Source of the DNA: Bactericera cockerelli
Lineage: Eukaryota > Arthropoda > Insecta > Hemiptera > Triozidae
Direction of reading: 5' to 3'
Length of the DNA: 64,000 nucleotides
NCBI GenBank assembly: GCA_024516035.1
Contig: CM044961.1
Location: forward strand, 19,434,856-19,498,855
Every line of letters begins with the position of its first letter. Within the stretch, counting starts at the first letter, position 1. The notes below the pieces were generated by a model. That model was not told where the DNA came from and did no database searches. It saw only the letters and a list, made by a program, of their open reading frames with translations. The translations under genes were made by a program, and so were the position numbers. Below are positions 1 through 9,554 of this stretch, in pieces.

Positions 1-362
1 GGCGAAGAGAATATACGAGTACAAAATTTAATTACAGTCCGAAAATATTTTGGCCTATATGTTGCCAAAAATTCAAAATTCATTGGTACTTTGGTACCAT
101 AAAATAAAAAAATATGTTTGCGCATTCTTGCCATTGTTTTGATCCCTCTTCAGACAAGCAAATCAACCTTATAATTCTTATAATTTTTTACAAAATCCTA
201 GTAATGACGCGCATTGTGTGAAAGCATGTGAAACATTGTCTCTATTGATAACTTGTTTACATAATACACACACACATTACACATGATTGAAATAAAACAT
301 CATAGGTACAGAATTACTAAAGAACTTGCTTGAAGATCAGCTCGTAAATTGAATCTCTAATA

Positions 363-520
363 CAGTGGAACCTGAATCCTGGATATAAGAGACCTTAAGG
401 GACCGGAAATTTTTTCTCCTATATCCAGGTTTCTCTTATAAAGAAGTTATTTTGCCATATGGAAATGTAACCTGGAAATTCTTCTCTTATAATATGCTGT
501 CTTATACTAAGGTTCGACTG
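363..520. mobile_element. pogo/Tigger-like MITE, 158 bp
   Basis: Ends CAGTGGAACCT and, on the other strand, CAGTCGAACCT, each flanked by TA. CAGT-x-GAACCT ends and TA duplications are typical of pogo/Tigger MITEs. Interior: GGATATAAGAGACCTT and CCTATATCCAGGTTTCTCTT. Confidence 0.8.
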
Positions 521-547
521 TACTTACTATTCCGGGCCCACCTCAAA

Positions 548-673
548 CTGAGAAAAAAAATTATCGAGGACATCATCTTTAAGGATAACTTACTAGCTAA
601 CAAGGATGATTCATCCTCGTTTAAGGATAACTTACTAGCCAACAAGGATGTCCTCGATAATTTTTTTTCTCAG
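548..673. repeat. 126-bp element with perfect 27-bp inverted repeats
   Basis: 548-574 (CTGAGAAAAAAAATTATCGA and GGACATC) is the exact reverse complement of 647-673. Between them TTTAAGGATAACTTACTAG is repeated twice. It would form a strong hairpin. Confidence 0.9.
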
Positions 674-698
674 TGCAGGCTGGGTGAGGTTCACTCAC

Positions 699-881
699 CT
701 AAGGCCTCGTAGTGAGGGAAGTGCAGCTCCCCCCCGTCCACATGGGAGGGGAAAGTGGCGACTCCACACAGGGGGCCGTGGACAAACTCGTACTCCAGCT
801 CGAACAGTGGCGGCGCGTGCTTGAAGTAGGAGGTGGCCGCGTGGGAACTCTCCACTGACATTTCTACGTTCACGTTCTCGC
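699..881 (-). CDS. CUB-domain protein, exon H (most 3' exon recognised)
   Basis: The exon encodes about 61 residues, with NVEMSVESSHAATSYFKHAP (final CUB strands), LFELEYEFVHGPLCG and a following segment FPSHVDGGELHFPHYEAL. The acceptor is CCCCCAG at 882 and the donor GTGAGT at 698; phase 1 on both sides. No stop codon precedes the donor, so the gene continues; no further exon was recognised in 1-698, so the next one is probably outside the window. The polypyrimidine tract of its acceptor is a G/C-rich minisatellite (885-965). Confidence 0.85.
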
Positions 882-884
882 CTG

Positions 885-965
885 GGGGTGAGAGGTGGGG
901 GTGGGGGTGAGAGGTGGGGGTGGGGGGTGAGAGGTGGGGGTGGGGGGTGAGAGGTGGGGGTGAGA
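885..965 (+). repeat. G-rich minisatellite in the acceptor of exon H
   Basis: Four to five units of GGGGGTGAGAGGTGGGGGTG. On the gene's strand it is a pure C/T/A polypyrimidine tract directly before the acceptor AG at 882; on the other strand it has many G3+ runs. Confidence 0.9.
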
Positions 966-1087
966 GGTTGGATGAACATTATTTCTTAAATTTTATTACG
1001 TTTTTTTTAATAAATAAAAAGTTCAATAATAATAATATCGCCCTGGTAAGCCTGACACGAAGGCCAAACTTCGTGGCGAAATGGGCT

Positions 1088-1430
1088 AGCCTCCGTGGCG
1101 AAATGGTTGTGACTACTGCCTGTAGTCCAGATTTCCCGAGTTCAACTCCCGGCTGGGGCAGACTTTTCGAAGAAAATTCTGTTCCATCCAAACACGTGAG
1201 GCTGGCATTTCCGGCCCTACTCAGGCTGGGTGAGAGTAATGTGGGTAGCTGGTACTATTCCCAGCGAATGGAGGGTAAAACCCCCGTCCTAATCCAGGAT
1301 GTTAAATCAAATAGAATCGGTGGCGTTAGGAAGGGCATCCAGCAGTAAAAAATGTGCCAAAACCAATCAACCTCAACCATGAGGTTGAACAACGTCGACC
1401 CTGCTTGAGCTGGATAAGACAGAGTAAAAG
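1088..1430 (+). mobile_element. tRNA-derived SINE family C, copy 1
   Basis: The longest copy. Head GCCTCCGTGGCGAAATGGTT with GAGTTCAACTCCCGGC; body with CAGACTTTTCGAAGAAAATT, CACGTGAGGCTGGCATTTCC, GGGTAGCTGGTACTATTCCC and CCTCAACCATGAGGTTG. The first head motif is duplicated (TTCGTGGCGAAATGG at 1070). Confidence 0.85.
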
Positions 1431-1815
1431 AAGAAAAGGCCTGACTGGCTTAAGCAGTACATAGGTAAGCCCAAGACATTTCACTATGTGGTATTGTGTT
1501 GTCAAAATCTCAAAAGGAATAGCTTGTCACAGACCGACGACTTAACCAATGAGCTAACGGGACGGACTGTTGATTCCGGTGGCACCAAATTCAGCCCCGA
1601 AACCATATACGGCAATGCCTCATTGTGTAGAGTAGGGAAAAATAAATATAGGGCCATGCCTCGAGCCGTAACTCGGGTGCAGCCGTTGTTTCATAGCTTG
1701 TCGTCTGACAAGCTTTGTGGTTTTCGAGGTTTTTACTGTAAACATGACTATGATGTGTGGAAGGTAAGTTATATAAAAGAATGGTTTCCTTCTTCGTGTT
1801 GTTACTTGCACCTAC

Positions 1816-2005
1816 CTTGAGATATGAACCTGTGCCTCGTCGTGTTGGTGTTCTTACACAGACAAGTAGCACCGCTCCCAATATAAGACACGACTGAGGA
1901 AGAGTTGGAGCTCTTAGCCCCCAGTATGGAGGGCTCCCATATGTACATCTTATCCAGTCGGTCGTCCCAGCAGGTACCGCACACTGCATTGTTGTACGGG
2001 TTACT
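1816..2005 (-). CDS. CUB-domain protein, exon G (middle of fourth CUB)
   Basis: The exon encodes about 63 residues: CGTCWDDRLDKMYIWEPSILG fits the CUB C-x-D-x-L-x-(I/V) region in divergent form, followed by a serine-rich turn and GSGATCLCKNTNTTRHRF with CxC and an NTT sequon. Acceptor TTTTTCAG at 2006, donor GTAGGT at 1815. It enters in phase 0 and leaves in phase 1. The spacing of cysteines differs from textbook CUBs, so assignment to the fourth CUB rests on position after exon F. Confidence 0.85.
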
Positions 2006-2157
2006 CTGAAAAAGAGAACATCAACATTTCAGAAACAATCACGAAAATTTTGATTACCGAAAAAAATAAATGAGAAATCGATTACGTCTCCCTAGTCAAC
2101 AAAAGCGCGCAAAATAAATAAAACTTTTTTCAGACTGTGAGAGTAATAATAGACTGA

Positions 2158-2287
2158 GGGTGGAATTAATAGACGTTGTTGTAATACCTATGTGGCGCTA
2201 AGTCACGGATTGCGTACTGTGTAAGATAGGGAAAACCGACACTTAACAGTGACTTGTGATATAGAATTTGTCTATTAATTTCGCCTT
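2158..2287. mobile_element. MITE family G, copy 1
   Basis: Inverted ends GGGTGGAATTAATAGAC and GTCTATTAATTTCGCC; core GGCGCTAAGTCACGGATTGC and GTACTGTGTAAGATAGGGAA. Confidence 0.75.
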
Positions 2288-2438
2288 TAATAGTCTCACT
2301 ATTGTAGGATTAGACATTACCTAGAGCAGGGGTCAGCAATTAAATCAGGCTACAACAAAGACCATTTGCGTCTACAGTAGCTCCTGTTTCATGGCTACGA
2401 AATAAAAAAAAGGCTGTAAAACACTCATCTTAAAACAG

Positions 2439-2650
2439 TCCCGGTAGCTCAGTGGTAAAGGCGGCACTCTGTGAATCCAAAGATTCCAGAGGTCGTGGGT
2501 TCGAAATCCAGCCGGGACACGACAAGTTATCCTCCCATTTGGGATTTTTACCACATAATAATATTATGTCTTGGGCTTACTGCTGGAATAATGGGACTTT
2601 AATAGTCTTAATCGGGCAGTATAAATAAGGCGATATTATTATTATTATCT
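2439..2650 (+). mobile_element. tRNA-derived SINE family A, copy 1
   Basis: The head has an A box (TAGCTCAGTGGTAAAGGC) and a B box-like GGTTCGAAATCC. The body is TTTTTACCACATAATAATAT, a CTGCTGGAATAATGGGAC segment, AATCGGGCAGTATAAATAAG and an (ATT)n end. Confidence 0.9.
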
Positions 2651-2690
2651 TAAAAAAAAAAAAAAAAAAAAAACTTTAGGTACTCCTCAC

Positions 2691-2946
2691 CTTAAAGTTA
2701 ATATTGTTGATGGTGATAATGATCCTGGCGTAGATCCTCTTGTCCGTCACAAACTTGTAGCGGCACTTGACCGCGTTGGAGTTGGCCTCGCTTCTCTTGT
2801 AGACCAGACTGTTCATGGGACTCCTCACGTAGCCTCGGGCCTGCTTCCAGCTCAGGAACTCCTCGTCACAGCTGGTGCCCAGGATGGGCGTGCCGAAATG
2901 GGTGTTGTTGAAGAAGTCGTAGTGCGCCCAGTAGTAGAGGGAGGAG
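2691..2946 (-). CDS. CUB-domain protein, exon F (start of divergent fourth CUB)
   Basis: The exon encodes about 85 residues. It begins with the YYWAHYDFF end strand of the third CUB, has an NNT sequon, then CDEEFLSWKQARGYVRSPMN and CRYKFVTDKRIYARIIITINN. This reads as a non-canonical CUB start, with cysteine, SP-like, C-x-Y-x-F and hydrophobic strand elements but no YPG. Acceptor TTTCCAG at 2947, donor GTGAGG at 2690. Phase 2 in, phase 0 out, matching exons E and G. Confidence 0.88.
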
Positions 2947-3237
2947 CTGGAAAGTTTTTTTTTTACATCAGTATAATCAGTATAAACAGAAAAGTGAGAA
3001 GTTGTATTAGATGTACATGAATATCAGAACATACCTGGACATGGACATATACAAAGGTACTTCTCCTAAGCTTTGAAGAGCTTCTAAGAGAAGTGTGTTA
3101 CTTGCAAGATTGAATGACACATAGTGTTTAAGTGACTACTCAGTCAAGCATTACAATATTATACTAAAGGTACATAATTATTAAAGGTATATAATATATT
3201 AAAACAATAAATTATTAAATAGTTGCCACGGGTTCTT

Positions 3238-3311
3238 ATTTTTCATGGGCCTTACGAAATAATAAGTATGACACATGCCATTTCTTCTAGGAACTTTAAA
3301 CATAATATTAC
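3238..3311 (+). repeat. Long direct repeat, left of SINE copy 2
   Basis: ATTTTTCATGGGCCTTACGA...AACATAATATTAC, repeated at 3531-3607 with a 3-base insertion. Confidence 0.95.
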
Positions 3312-3320
3312 ATAATATCT

Positions 3321-3530
3321 GTCCCAGTAGCTCAGTGGTAAAGGCGGCACTGTGTGAATCCAGAGATTCCAGAGGTCGCGGGTTCGAAACCCAGCCGGGA
3401 CAAGACAAGTTATCATTCCATTTGGGATTTTTACCACATCATAATACGTCTTGGACTTACTGCTGGAATAATGGGGCTTAATAGTGCTAATCGGGCAGTA
3501 TAAATAAGGCGATATTATTTTTATTTATTT
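3321..3530 (+). mobile_element. SINE family A, copy 2
   Basis: The best-preserved head: GTCCCAGTAGCTCAGTGG and GGTTCGAAACCCAGCCGGGA. It is flanked by unusually long direct repeats (3238-3311 and 3531-3607). Confidence 0.92.
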
Positions 3531-3607
3531 ATTTTTCATGGGCCTTACGAAATAATAAGTATGACACATGCCATTTCTTCTATTAGGAACTTTAAACATA
3601 ATATTAC
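3531..3607 (+). repeat. Long direct repeat, right of SINE copy 2
   Basis: Near-identical to 3238-3311; together they bracket the SINE exactly like a target-site duplication but are about 75 bp long. Confidence 0.95.
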
Positions 3608-4085
3608 TCTTCTAAGAGTTTATCCCAGAAAACGAGATCTAACCTGGTGGTATTCTTGGGAAAAAATGTAATCTTGGGAAAAAATGTATGAAAAAATATA
3701 GCGTATTCAATTCCAATAAGTTTATAAATCCTTGTTATCAGGAAAAAATTACCTCTCATGAGAAATTGTAGAAAAATAATTTTTAACGCCGCCATTTTGG
3801 AAAATAAAGCCGTCATTTTCTTTAAAAATTTAGTAGGGTTCTCTTGAAGGTTCCTGCCAAATTTGATGCTTTATTATTTTATGAAGTTCAGTTTTTTTGA
3901 CGTCTCACCATAGACTATGTAATGAAAACCTGAGAGTCGGGTAGGTATACTCTTACTAATATTATTACTATAGAAAGCTTTATTAGGTACAACAAAAAAT
4001 ACATACAGTAGAATACAATGAAATATAAGAAAAAAGAAAAAGATTAAGCAAATATACAAGAAAAAAAAAAGAGAATGAAGTTAAT

Positions 4086-4141
4086 GTCCTACCTAAAGGG
4101 CGGGGTTGTTGCCTGTGGCAATCTCTTCCACCCAACCTTTT
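4086..4141 (-). mobile_element. Tail family T, copy 4, next to an exon
   Basis: GGCGGGGTTGTTGCCTGTGG and CTCTTCCACCCAACC in antisense orientation on the plus strand. It ends about 8-10 bases from the donor of exon E. Confidence 0.75.
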
Positions 4142-4148
4142 AACTCAC

Positions 4149-4361
4149 CCAGCGTAGCTGCCCGTCTTGCTCTCGAACCTGACAAACAGCGAGCTGGAGG
4201 TGGAGACGAAGTCATGCTTCTCCATGGGGCGGGAGAAGGTGTCGCAGAACGTCTTGATGATGCGGGAGTCGTCCGGCCAGGCCGCATCATAGAGTGTGAG
4301 GGACTCGCCGCAGTCACCCGCGAACTCCTGGATTGCGGACTGTATGCGGGTGATGCGGAAA
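4149..4361 (-). CDS. CUB-domain protein, exon E (second half of third CUB)
   Basis: The exon encodes about 71 residues. GDCGESLTLYDAAWPDDSRI is the CUB C-x-(D/E)-x-L-x-x-YD segment, KTFCDTF replaces the usual FCG turn, and SSSLFVRFESKTGSYAG is the conserved S-x-x-x-x-(V/L)-x-F-x-S strand. Acceptor CTTTCAG at 4362, donor GTGAGT at 4148; phase 2 in and out. The intron is crowded with repeats: a 17-bp-unit minisatellite begins about 20 bases upstream of the acceptor, and a LINE-type tail begins about 10 bases after the donor. Confidence 0.9.
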
Positions 4362-4380
4362 CTGAAAGCCGAGTCAAATT

Positions 4381-4566
4381 TGTATGGAATTTCAATTTGT
4401 ATTTAATTTCAATTTGTACGGAATTTCAATTTGTATTTAATTTCAATTTGTACGGAATTTCAATTTGTATTTAATTTCAATTTGTACGGAATTTCAATTT
4501 GTACGGAATTTCAATTTGTACGGAATTTCAATTTGTATGGAATTTCAAAGTCTTTCAATTTGTATG
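4381..4566 (+). repeat. 17-bp-unit minisatellite
   Basis: About eleven units of GGAATTTCAATTTGTA(C/T) alternating with TTAATTTCAATTTGTA, 20 bases upstream of the exon E acceptor. Confidence 0.9.
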
Positions 4567-4681
4567 GAAGATCGACACATATACGAAAGAGTTGATTGTT
4601 AGGGCTCTTGGGACCATCCCCTCGAAAAAAAAAAAAAAAAAAAAATCTGTGAGGAGTCGTGGAAAGCTGTATTGTTTATCA

Positions 4682-4835
4682 CCGACCTCAGTAGTTTGAT
4701 CGATAAGGCGGCGCGGCGGGCGGACTTGTGACCTGGAGGTCGGTGGTTTAAGTCCCGGTTTTCAGCGTAGATTTAGTAAAACAAGTTTGAGTAGTTGTGA
4801 TATCATGGAAGTAATTAACAGAAATATGATAAAAT
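4682..4835 (+). mobile_element. tRNA-derived SINE family B, copy 1
   Basis: CCGACCTCAGTAGTTTGATC, a B box-like GTGGTTTAAGTCCCGG and the tail TTTGAGTAGTTGTGATATCA. A small GCG duplication occurs in the head. Confidence 0.85.
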
Positions 4836-4964
4836 ATTTAAACTACATAATTATATTGTATGCGCTACTCTGAAGTGCCGCTAAGCAGAGTGAATGAGTT
4901 GGCAATAAGTAGATATTGTAGATAGAGGTTTGGTAAAATCTACATTCTTTGAAAAAAATGTAAT

Positions 4965-5100
4965 AGAGTCGAAACTGGATATAAGAGAACGTTGTAAAGG
5001 TCAAATTTACCTCTCTTCAAGGGAAAATAATTTCTTAATAAGAGAATCCTGGACATAATACAAAAAAGTCCGGTCCCTCAAGTTATACAAGGTTTACTGT
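4965..5100. mobile_element. pogo-like MITE, diverged copy
   Basis: CTGGATATAAGAGAACGTTG and AAGTTATACAAGGTTTACTG; the same family as 363-520. Confidence 0.65.
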
Positions 5101-5149
5101 ACCTCTAATAATGGGAACTAAAAAAAAAGATCTCTATAAGATATAGATA

Positions 5150-5290
5150 CTCGGAAGTAGCTTGACCGATAGGGCGGCGGACTTGTAACCAGGAGGTCGG
5201 TGGTTCAAGTCCCGGTTTCAACGTAAATTTAGTAAAGCGTGTTTGAGTAGTTGTGATATCACGGAAGTAATCAACACAAATATGATAACT
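5150..5290 (+). mobile_element. SINE family B, copy 2
   Basis: GTAGCTTGACCGATAGGGCG, GGTGGTTCAAGTCCCGG and TAGTTGTGATATCACGGAAG. It is followed by two strong hairpins. Confidence 0.85.
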
Positions 5291-5333
5291 AACTTATAGA
5301 TATTGAAAAGACGTTTTTCAATATCTATAAGTT
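5291..5333. repeat. Hairpin, 19-bp stem
   Basis: AACTTATAGATATTGAAAA and its exact complement around a 5-base loop. Confidence 0.85.
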
Positions 5334-5344
5334 ATTGAATAATA

Positions 5345-5394
5345 ATCATCTACCTCCCGAAAAGTACAAGAGTACTTAAGAGGAGGTAGATGAT
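5345..5394. repeat. Second hairpin, 13-bp stem
   Basis: ATCATCTACCTCC pairs with GGAGGTAGATGAT; within the loop AAGTAC pairs with GTACTT. Confidence 0.85.
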
Positions 5395-5475
5395 GTGACA
5401 CAGTATGAAAATATGAATAAAAACAATTATTATTATTATTATTTATGAACTTTTACTCGGAAGTAAAGAACCCAC

Positions 5476-5710
5476 CTTGGGAAGTACAGCCGCACCACCT
5501 GGTTGGGCTTCCCCTGGATGAGGTAGGTGCAGGAGGTGTGAGGGGCGTACCAGTGGGCGATGGACAGGAAGATGCCCTCCGAGTCTCCATTGGACGCCAG
5601 GTCGTCTGCCGTGAGCAGCCAATCACAGGTGCCGTTGCGAGTGCCCTTTGTCTCCACGTGTCCAGGCCAGTTGCCTACGTTGAAGTGGAAGCCTGTGTTC
5701 AGGAGAGGTC
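5476..5710 (-). CDS. CUB-domain protein, exon D (inter-CUB and start of third CUB)
   Basis: The exon encodes about 78 residues: the TGFHFNV last strand of the preceding CUB, a linker with an NGT sequon, then a CUB start (SIAHWYAPHTSCTYLIQG followed by KPNQVVRLYFP). Typical CUB features are the cysteine followed by aromatic-x-I/L and the hydrophobic RLYF strand. A CDW tryptophan-cysteine motif lies earlier. Acceptor CCCCAG at 5711, donor GTGGGT at 5475, a less usual but valid donor. It enters in phase 1 and leaves in phase 2, which agrees with the neighbours. Confidence 0.9.
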
Positions 5711-6311
5711 CTGGGGAGGGGTGGGAAAGATCTTTTGTGAAATCGATATAAACATGGGCTATACCCGTTAATTTGGTAAAATCAAAAAAAAAAAAAAAAC
5801 AAAAAACAAATACCTACATTTGGAAGATTTTCTATACCATATTCTACGAGTATTATCTTTCTAATAGCAACCAATCAGCAACCATGTTTGAGTTATAGTA
5901 AACTTTGCAATTATTATGTATTATCCTTTCCAGTCAAATCTATTCAATTTTAATAAGACATTGATCAATATTAATTTTATTACAAAATACTTCATCAAGT
6001 ATACCATAAACATAAACTACCCCAACAACTTGAAGGAATAGTATAAGAGAAAAGCTAAAGAATCTGTACCAGCATCTATACCTACCTATTCAGACAGAGA
6101 TTTCTAGAATCTGGAAGCATTGAGGGCTATTTTCCCACCAGCAGTGCCCTCTCTATTTTTTCATGAAATATATTTATGATTATATTAATGTTATATTTAT
6201 GTTTTTTAGCAAGTATACTATTTATGATATACCCCAACAAGTACTAATGGCATAATTTATTTTGACCCATAATTTATTTACCGAGTACTTAAAAATTACC
6301 GTTCTCATAAT

Positions 6312-6518
6312 AAATAATAATAATATCGCCTTATTTATACTCCCCGATTAGGACTATTAAGCCCCACTATTCCAGTAGTAAGCCCAAGACGCATTATTAT
6401 GTGGTAAAAATCCTAAATGGGAGGATAATTTGTCATGTCCCGGCTGGGTTTCGAACCCGCGACCTCTGGAATCTCTGGATTCACCGAGTGCCGTCTTTAC
6501 CACTGAGCTACCGGGACA
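6312..6518 (-). mobile_element. SINE family A, copy 3
   Basis: Reverse orientation; CCCGGCTGGGTTTCGAACCC and CCACTGAGCTACCGGGAC are complements of the B and A boxes. It lies 50 bases from exon C. Confidence 0.9.
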
Positions 6519-6567
6519 GACTATAAACGTCCCAACTTCAGAGTTTGAGGACCCAAAACCAACTCAC

Positions 6568-6723
6568 CAGCAGCGGAGCTCACAAACTCCACAAACAGAT
6601 CCTCACTGGTGCCTATGATGGAGTACGGGAACTTGCCCATCCCGCAGAATGTGCCTATGATGGGGCTGTTGGCATCTTTGCCATCGTACACCCTCAGGTA
6701 GTCGTACGGACAGTACTTGGCTC
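6568..6723 (-). CDS. CUB-domain protein, exon C (second half of canonical CUB)
   Basis: The exon encodes about 52 residues and completes the CUB domain begun in exon B. CPYDYLRVYDGKDANSP corresponds to the conserved D-x-L-x-(V/I)-x-DG segment, IIGTFCGMGKFP to the G-x-(Y/F)-CG turn, and EDLFVEFVSSAAG to the final strands. The DYLRVYDG acidic cluster resembles calcium-binding CUB domains; calcium binding itself is inference. Acceptor CCCCCAG at 6724, donor GTGAGT at 6567; phase 1 in, phase 1 out. A SINE in antisense orientation to itself (6312-6518) begins about 50 bases past the donor. Confidence 0.92.
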
Positions 6724-6992
6724 CTGGGGGTGGAGGAAAAATTATTATGAAATATGGGGAAAATACTTGTAGATATAACAAATAGTCAGTTATTATGAAA
6801 GAAAAAAGAAGAAGAAAAATGGGGGGAAAATTATGTGGCACTGCAAAATAATAGCATGAAGTAATTGTTTTTTAAAAAATTATTATGTAATTTTAGAATT
6901 ATGTTTAAATAACCTGCATCCCAACCTCTATTGTAAACTCTTATTGAGAAATACAATTATATTTTTATTCTATTCTAGTCAGTTATTATCAA

Positions 6993-7050
6993 ACACCTCG
7001 GCCGAGGTGTGAAGAACGCCTATACAAAGAAAGAGAACGCCCGGCAGAGT
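6993..7050 (+). repeat. Dispersed repeat with 18-bp perfect palindrome
   Basis: ACACCTCGGCCGAGGTGT (6993-7010) is followed by GAAGAACGCCTATACAAAGA and GCCCGGCAGAGTGTA. An inverted copy is at 57945-58012. Confidence 0.85.
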
Positions 7051-7118
7051 GTAAGGTTACGGAAAACATAGTTCCCATGCATTTCATACAGTTATTCTCG
7101 TTTACTTCCCATAAATTT

Positions 7119-7445
7119 CTAATATTAGAAATCGGAAGTATTGTTTATTATGAGTGTTTCACAGCGTTTTTTTTATTCCGTAGCCATGAAATAGGAGCTA
7201 CTCTAGACGCTTGTGGTCTGTGTTGTAGCTTACCCATCTCGTAGTATGATTCCTAGAAATCGGAAGTATTTTTTATTATGAATGTTTCACAGCCTTTTTT
7301 TATTCCGTAGCCATGAAATAGGAGCTACTCTAGACGCTTGTGGTCTATGTTGTAGCTTACCCATCTCGTAGTATGTCTCCCCTCTGATGGGCGAGAAGTG
7401 ACGTAATACTTTCCTTTTAAGTGCTGGGTCAACACGAGCACATCT
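7119..7445 (-). mobile_element. SINE family D tail, tandemly duplicated
   Basis: Two tandem copies (about 7119-7250 and 7251-7373) of GAAATCGGAAGTATT, GAGTGTTTCACAGC, CCGTAGCCATGAAATAGGAG and TAGCTTACCCATCTCGTAGT; the second continues to CTCTGATGGGCGAGAAGTGA and TGGGTCAACACGAGCACA. Confidence 0.75.
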
Positions 7446-9554
7446 TAAGACGATAAAGACAATGCTTTTAAAGGTAAAAGTTGTTAAGACGTTTTTTCCA
7501 AGAATCTCTCGTTTGAAGAGATTCCTGCGAAAATCGAGTTTGTTTGAAGGTCGTTCTGTGAAAATCGACCGTTTTTCTTCATACGCAATAACTTCTGCTT
7601 TGAAAAATGTGACACACAAAATGTATAGAAACCTATGTATAGCTTCTCAAACGCAAAAGCAGTTCCGACCAACTGTGCGCTAGTCAAAGAGTTTATTAAT
7701 TAGGTAAAAGAGAAAGCTTTGTAACATTTTTTTAATGAAATAAGGAGAAAGGAACTATTAAGTAAATTAAGTTCCTAACGGCGGCGACAGTACGGAAGAA
7801 AGAGCATTGGAAAGAAACAATATACATGGATTCACATAAATTTTAATTAAGTTAAAGTGAATTAAAAAGAATTCCTTTTCTTCTTCATTTAAAATTCAGT
7901 CCAAGGATTAGAGCTGAGAATAATAGGAGGGAGCCTGGATTTTGGAAAAATAAAACGATATAAAGAAAATCCCCCGTAAATATATTTCAGACAATTTTAA
8001 ACTCTTTCACCATTAAAGTTTCATTTTTATTGTTCCAAGAAAGACATTGATATTGCTTTTAGCATGCAACAACATGGACGTGTTTTCTTTTCATTTCTTC
8101 TGTCTATCAATAGCTGGAAACACAAAACTTCCTTTCAAACTTTGTCTTTGTTGTTTACTCCTAGATAAACAATTGATTTAACAGAAAATAATAGTTTTTG
8201 TATTATTGCAACTGAAGGACTCACTGTTCACTTCACTAGGTTGTAACTTGTTTATTGTAAAACCCGTGTAAGTGAATTGACGTGGTTCGTTTTCTCTGAA
8301 GATCATCGGAACATGTCTATGGTGGTTTAGAGTTTACACTGTTTAGAGGTTTAGTGTGTTGAATAGACACGAATTTCAAAGCCAAAAACTAAGTCGTACA
8401 TACTTGTTTTTTTTACAAAGAAACTATACTGATAATCATACAACGAGGTAGGAAAGCTCATGTTTACCTGACGATACCTCAAAATAGACATGGAAGTGAG
8501 GCTATTCACCTTTGTACACCCATTTCGGATCTCGCCAGATTATGGTGGACTTACTGGCATTTTACTTACCACAACCTACCAAATAAAACCTACCTCACGT
8601 ATGAATACTCAGTATAGAAAAATCGCCCTGGAACCGAGTGAGCATTTCATCAGGAATGTTGTACATACCTAACAAACCTGAGGTATCCCTCGAAAAATAT
8701 TTGTTATTTCATAATATCTATAAAAAACATCACGTTTTGTCAGCAAAAATTAAAACTAACATATCATTCTCTTATTACTTGGGTATAATAAAATTATACT
8801 TGTACGAACAACCCTGTTATTTTAAAAACTGTTTCTTTTCCATTTTCAACTAAAAGGTAGTGTTTGTTATTTCACCAATACACGCAAATTTCCAATAATT
8901 TCTCAAAACTTCTTACTCCAAATTCCATGTACCTAGACACTTTAAGAATACATAACCATGTAGGTATAGTATTCCCTAGAGATCAAAAAATACATAATAT
9001 AACTACTCGTAAATTTTGTTTAGCATAATTTTGTTGAACTCCTCAGATACTTGCAAGAAAGGAGCACTCAGAAAGAAGAAGAAAAAAAGGGACAAGATGG
9101 AAATGCCCTAAAGGAAATGAACAAGAAAACTGAAATGGAAAAGCGAACCTTTTCTCTTTTCATACATTACTTATTTAAAAATTATGTTGGAGAGATACTA
9201 CAAAAGTTACACAAAAAAGAAGAAGATGGAGGAAAAAAATATTGAAAGAATTTTCTGGGATGCAAAAATAAAGAATGAACTTCAATTTCATGCTCTTTGA
9301 ATAAATATACTGGGTGACAAAGAAGATGAGAGTGAATCTACTTAATGAACCCACTTCATATTATTACTCTGTACAGGATTGTGTACCAAAGTGTCCAAGT
9401 AACCCAGTAGGTGCTGTCGCACTAAAACGGTCGCCAACCAAACAGGCAATGTAGTCAGCTATAACTGAACGCACTGAACGCTGAACTGAATATGAACCCT
9501 CGCGCTCGGTCAAGAAATCGTTATGCCTTGTGGACGCTGTCTTACTTCCGCAAT
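7446..9554. other. Intron, nothing recognised
   Basis: Part of the 6-kb intron between exons B and C; AT-rich, with short non-conserved ORFs only. Confidence 0.6.

Noticed and set aside
2439..2520. Possible genuine tRNA genes at SINE heads (2439, 3321, 55775, 58860, 61370)
   Set aside because: A and B boxes are present but each head continues into a repeated body and tail, so they are SINEs; a tRNA scan could test this.
3252..3437. Recurring short peptide frames (CPGWVSNPRPLESLDS type) at 2372, 3199 and 6430
   Set aside because: They are translations of the family A SINE in several copies.
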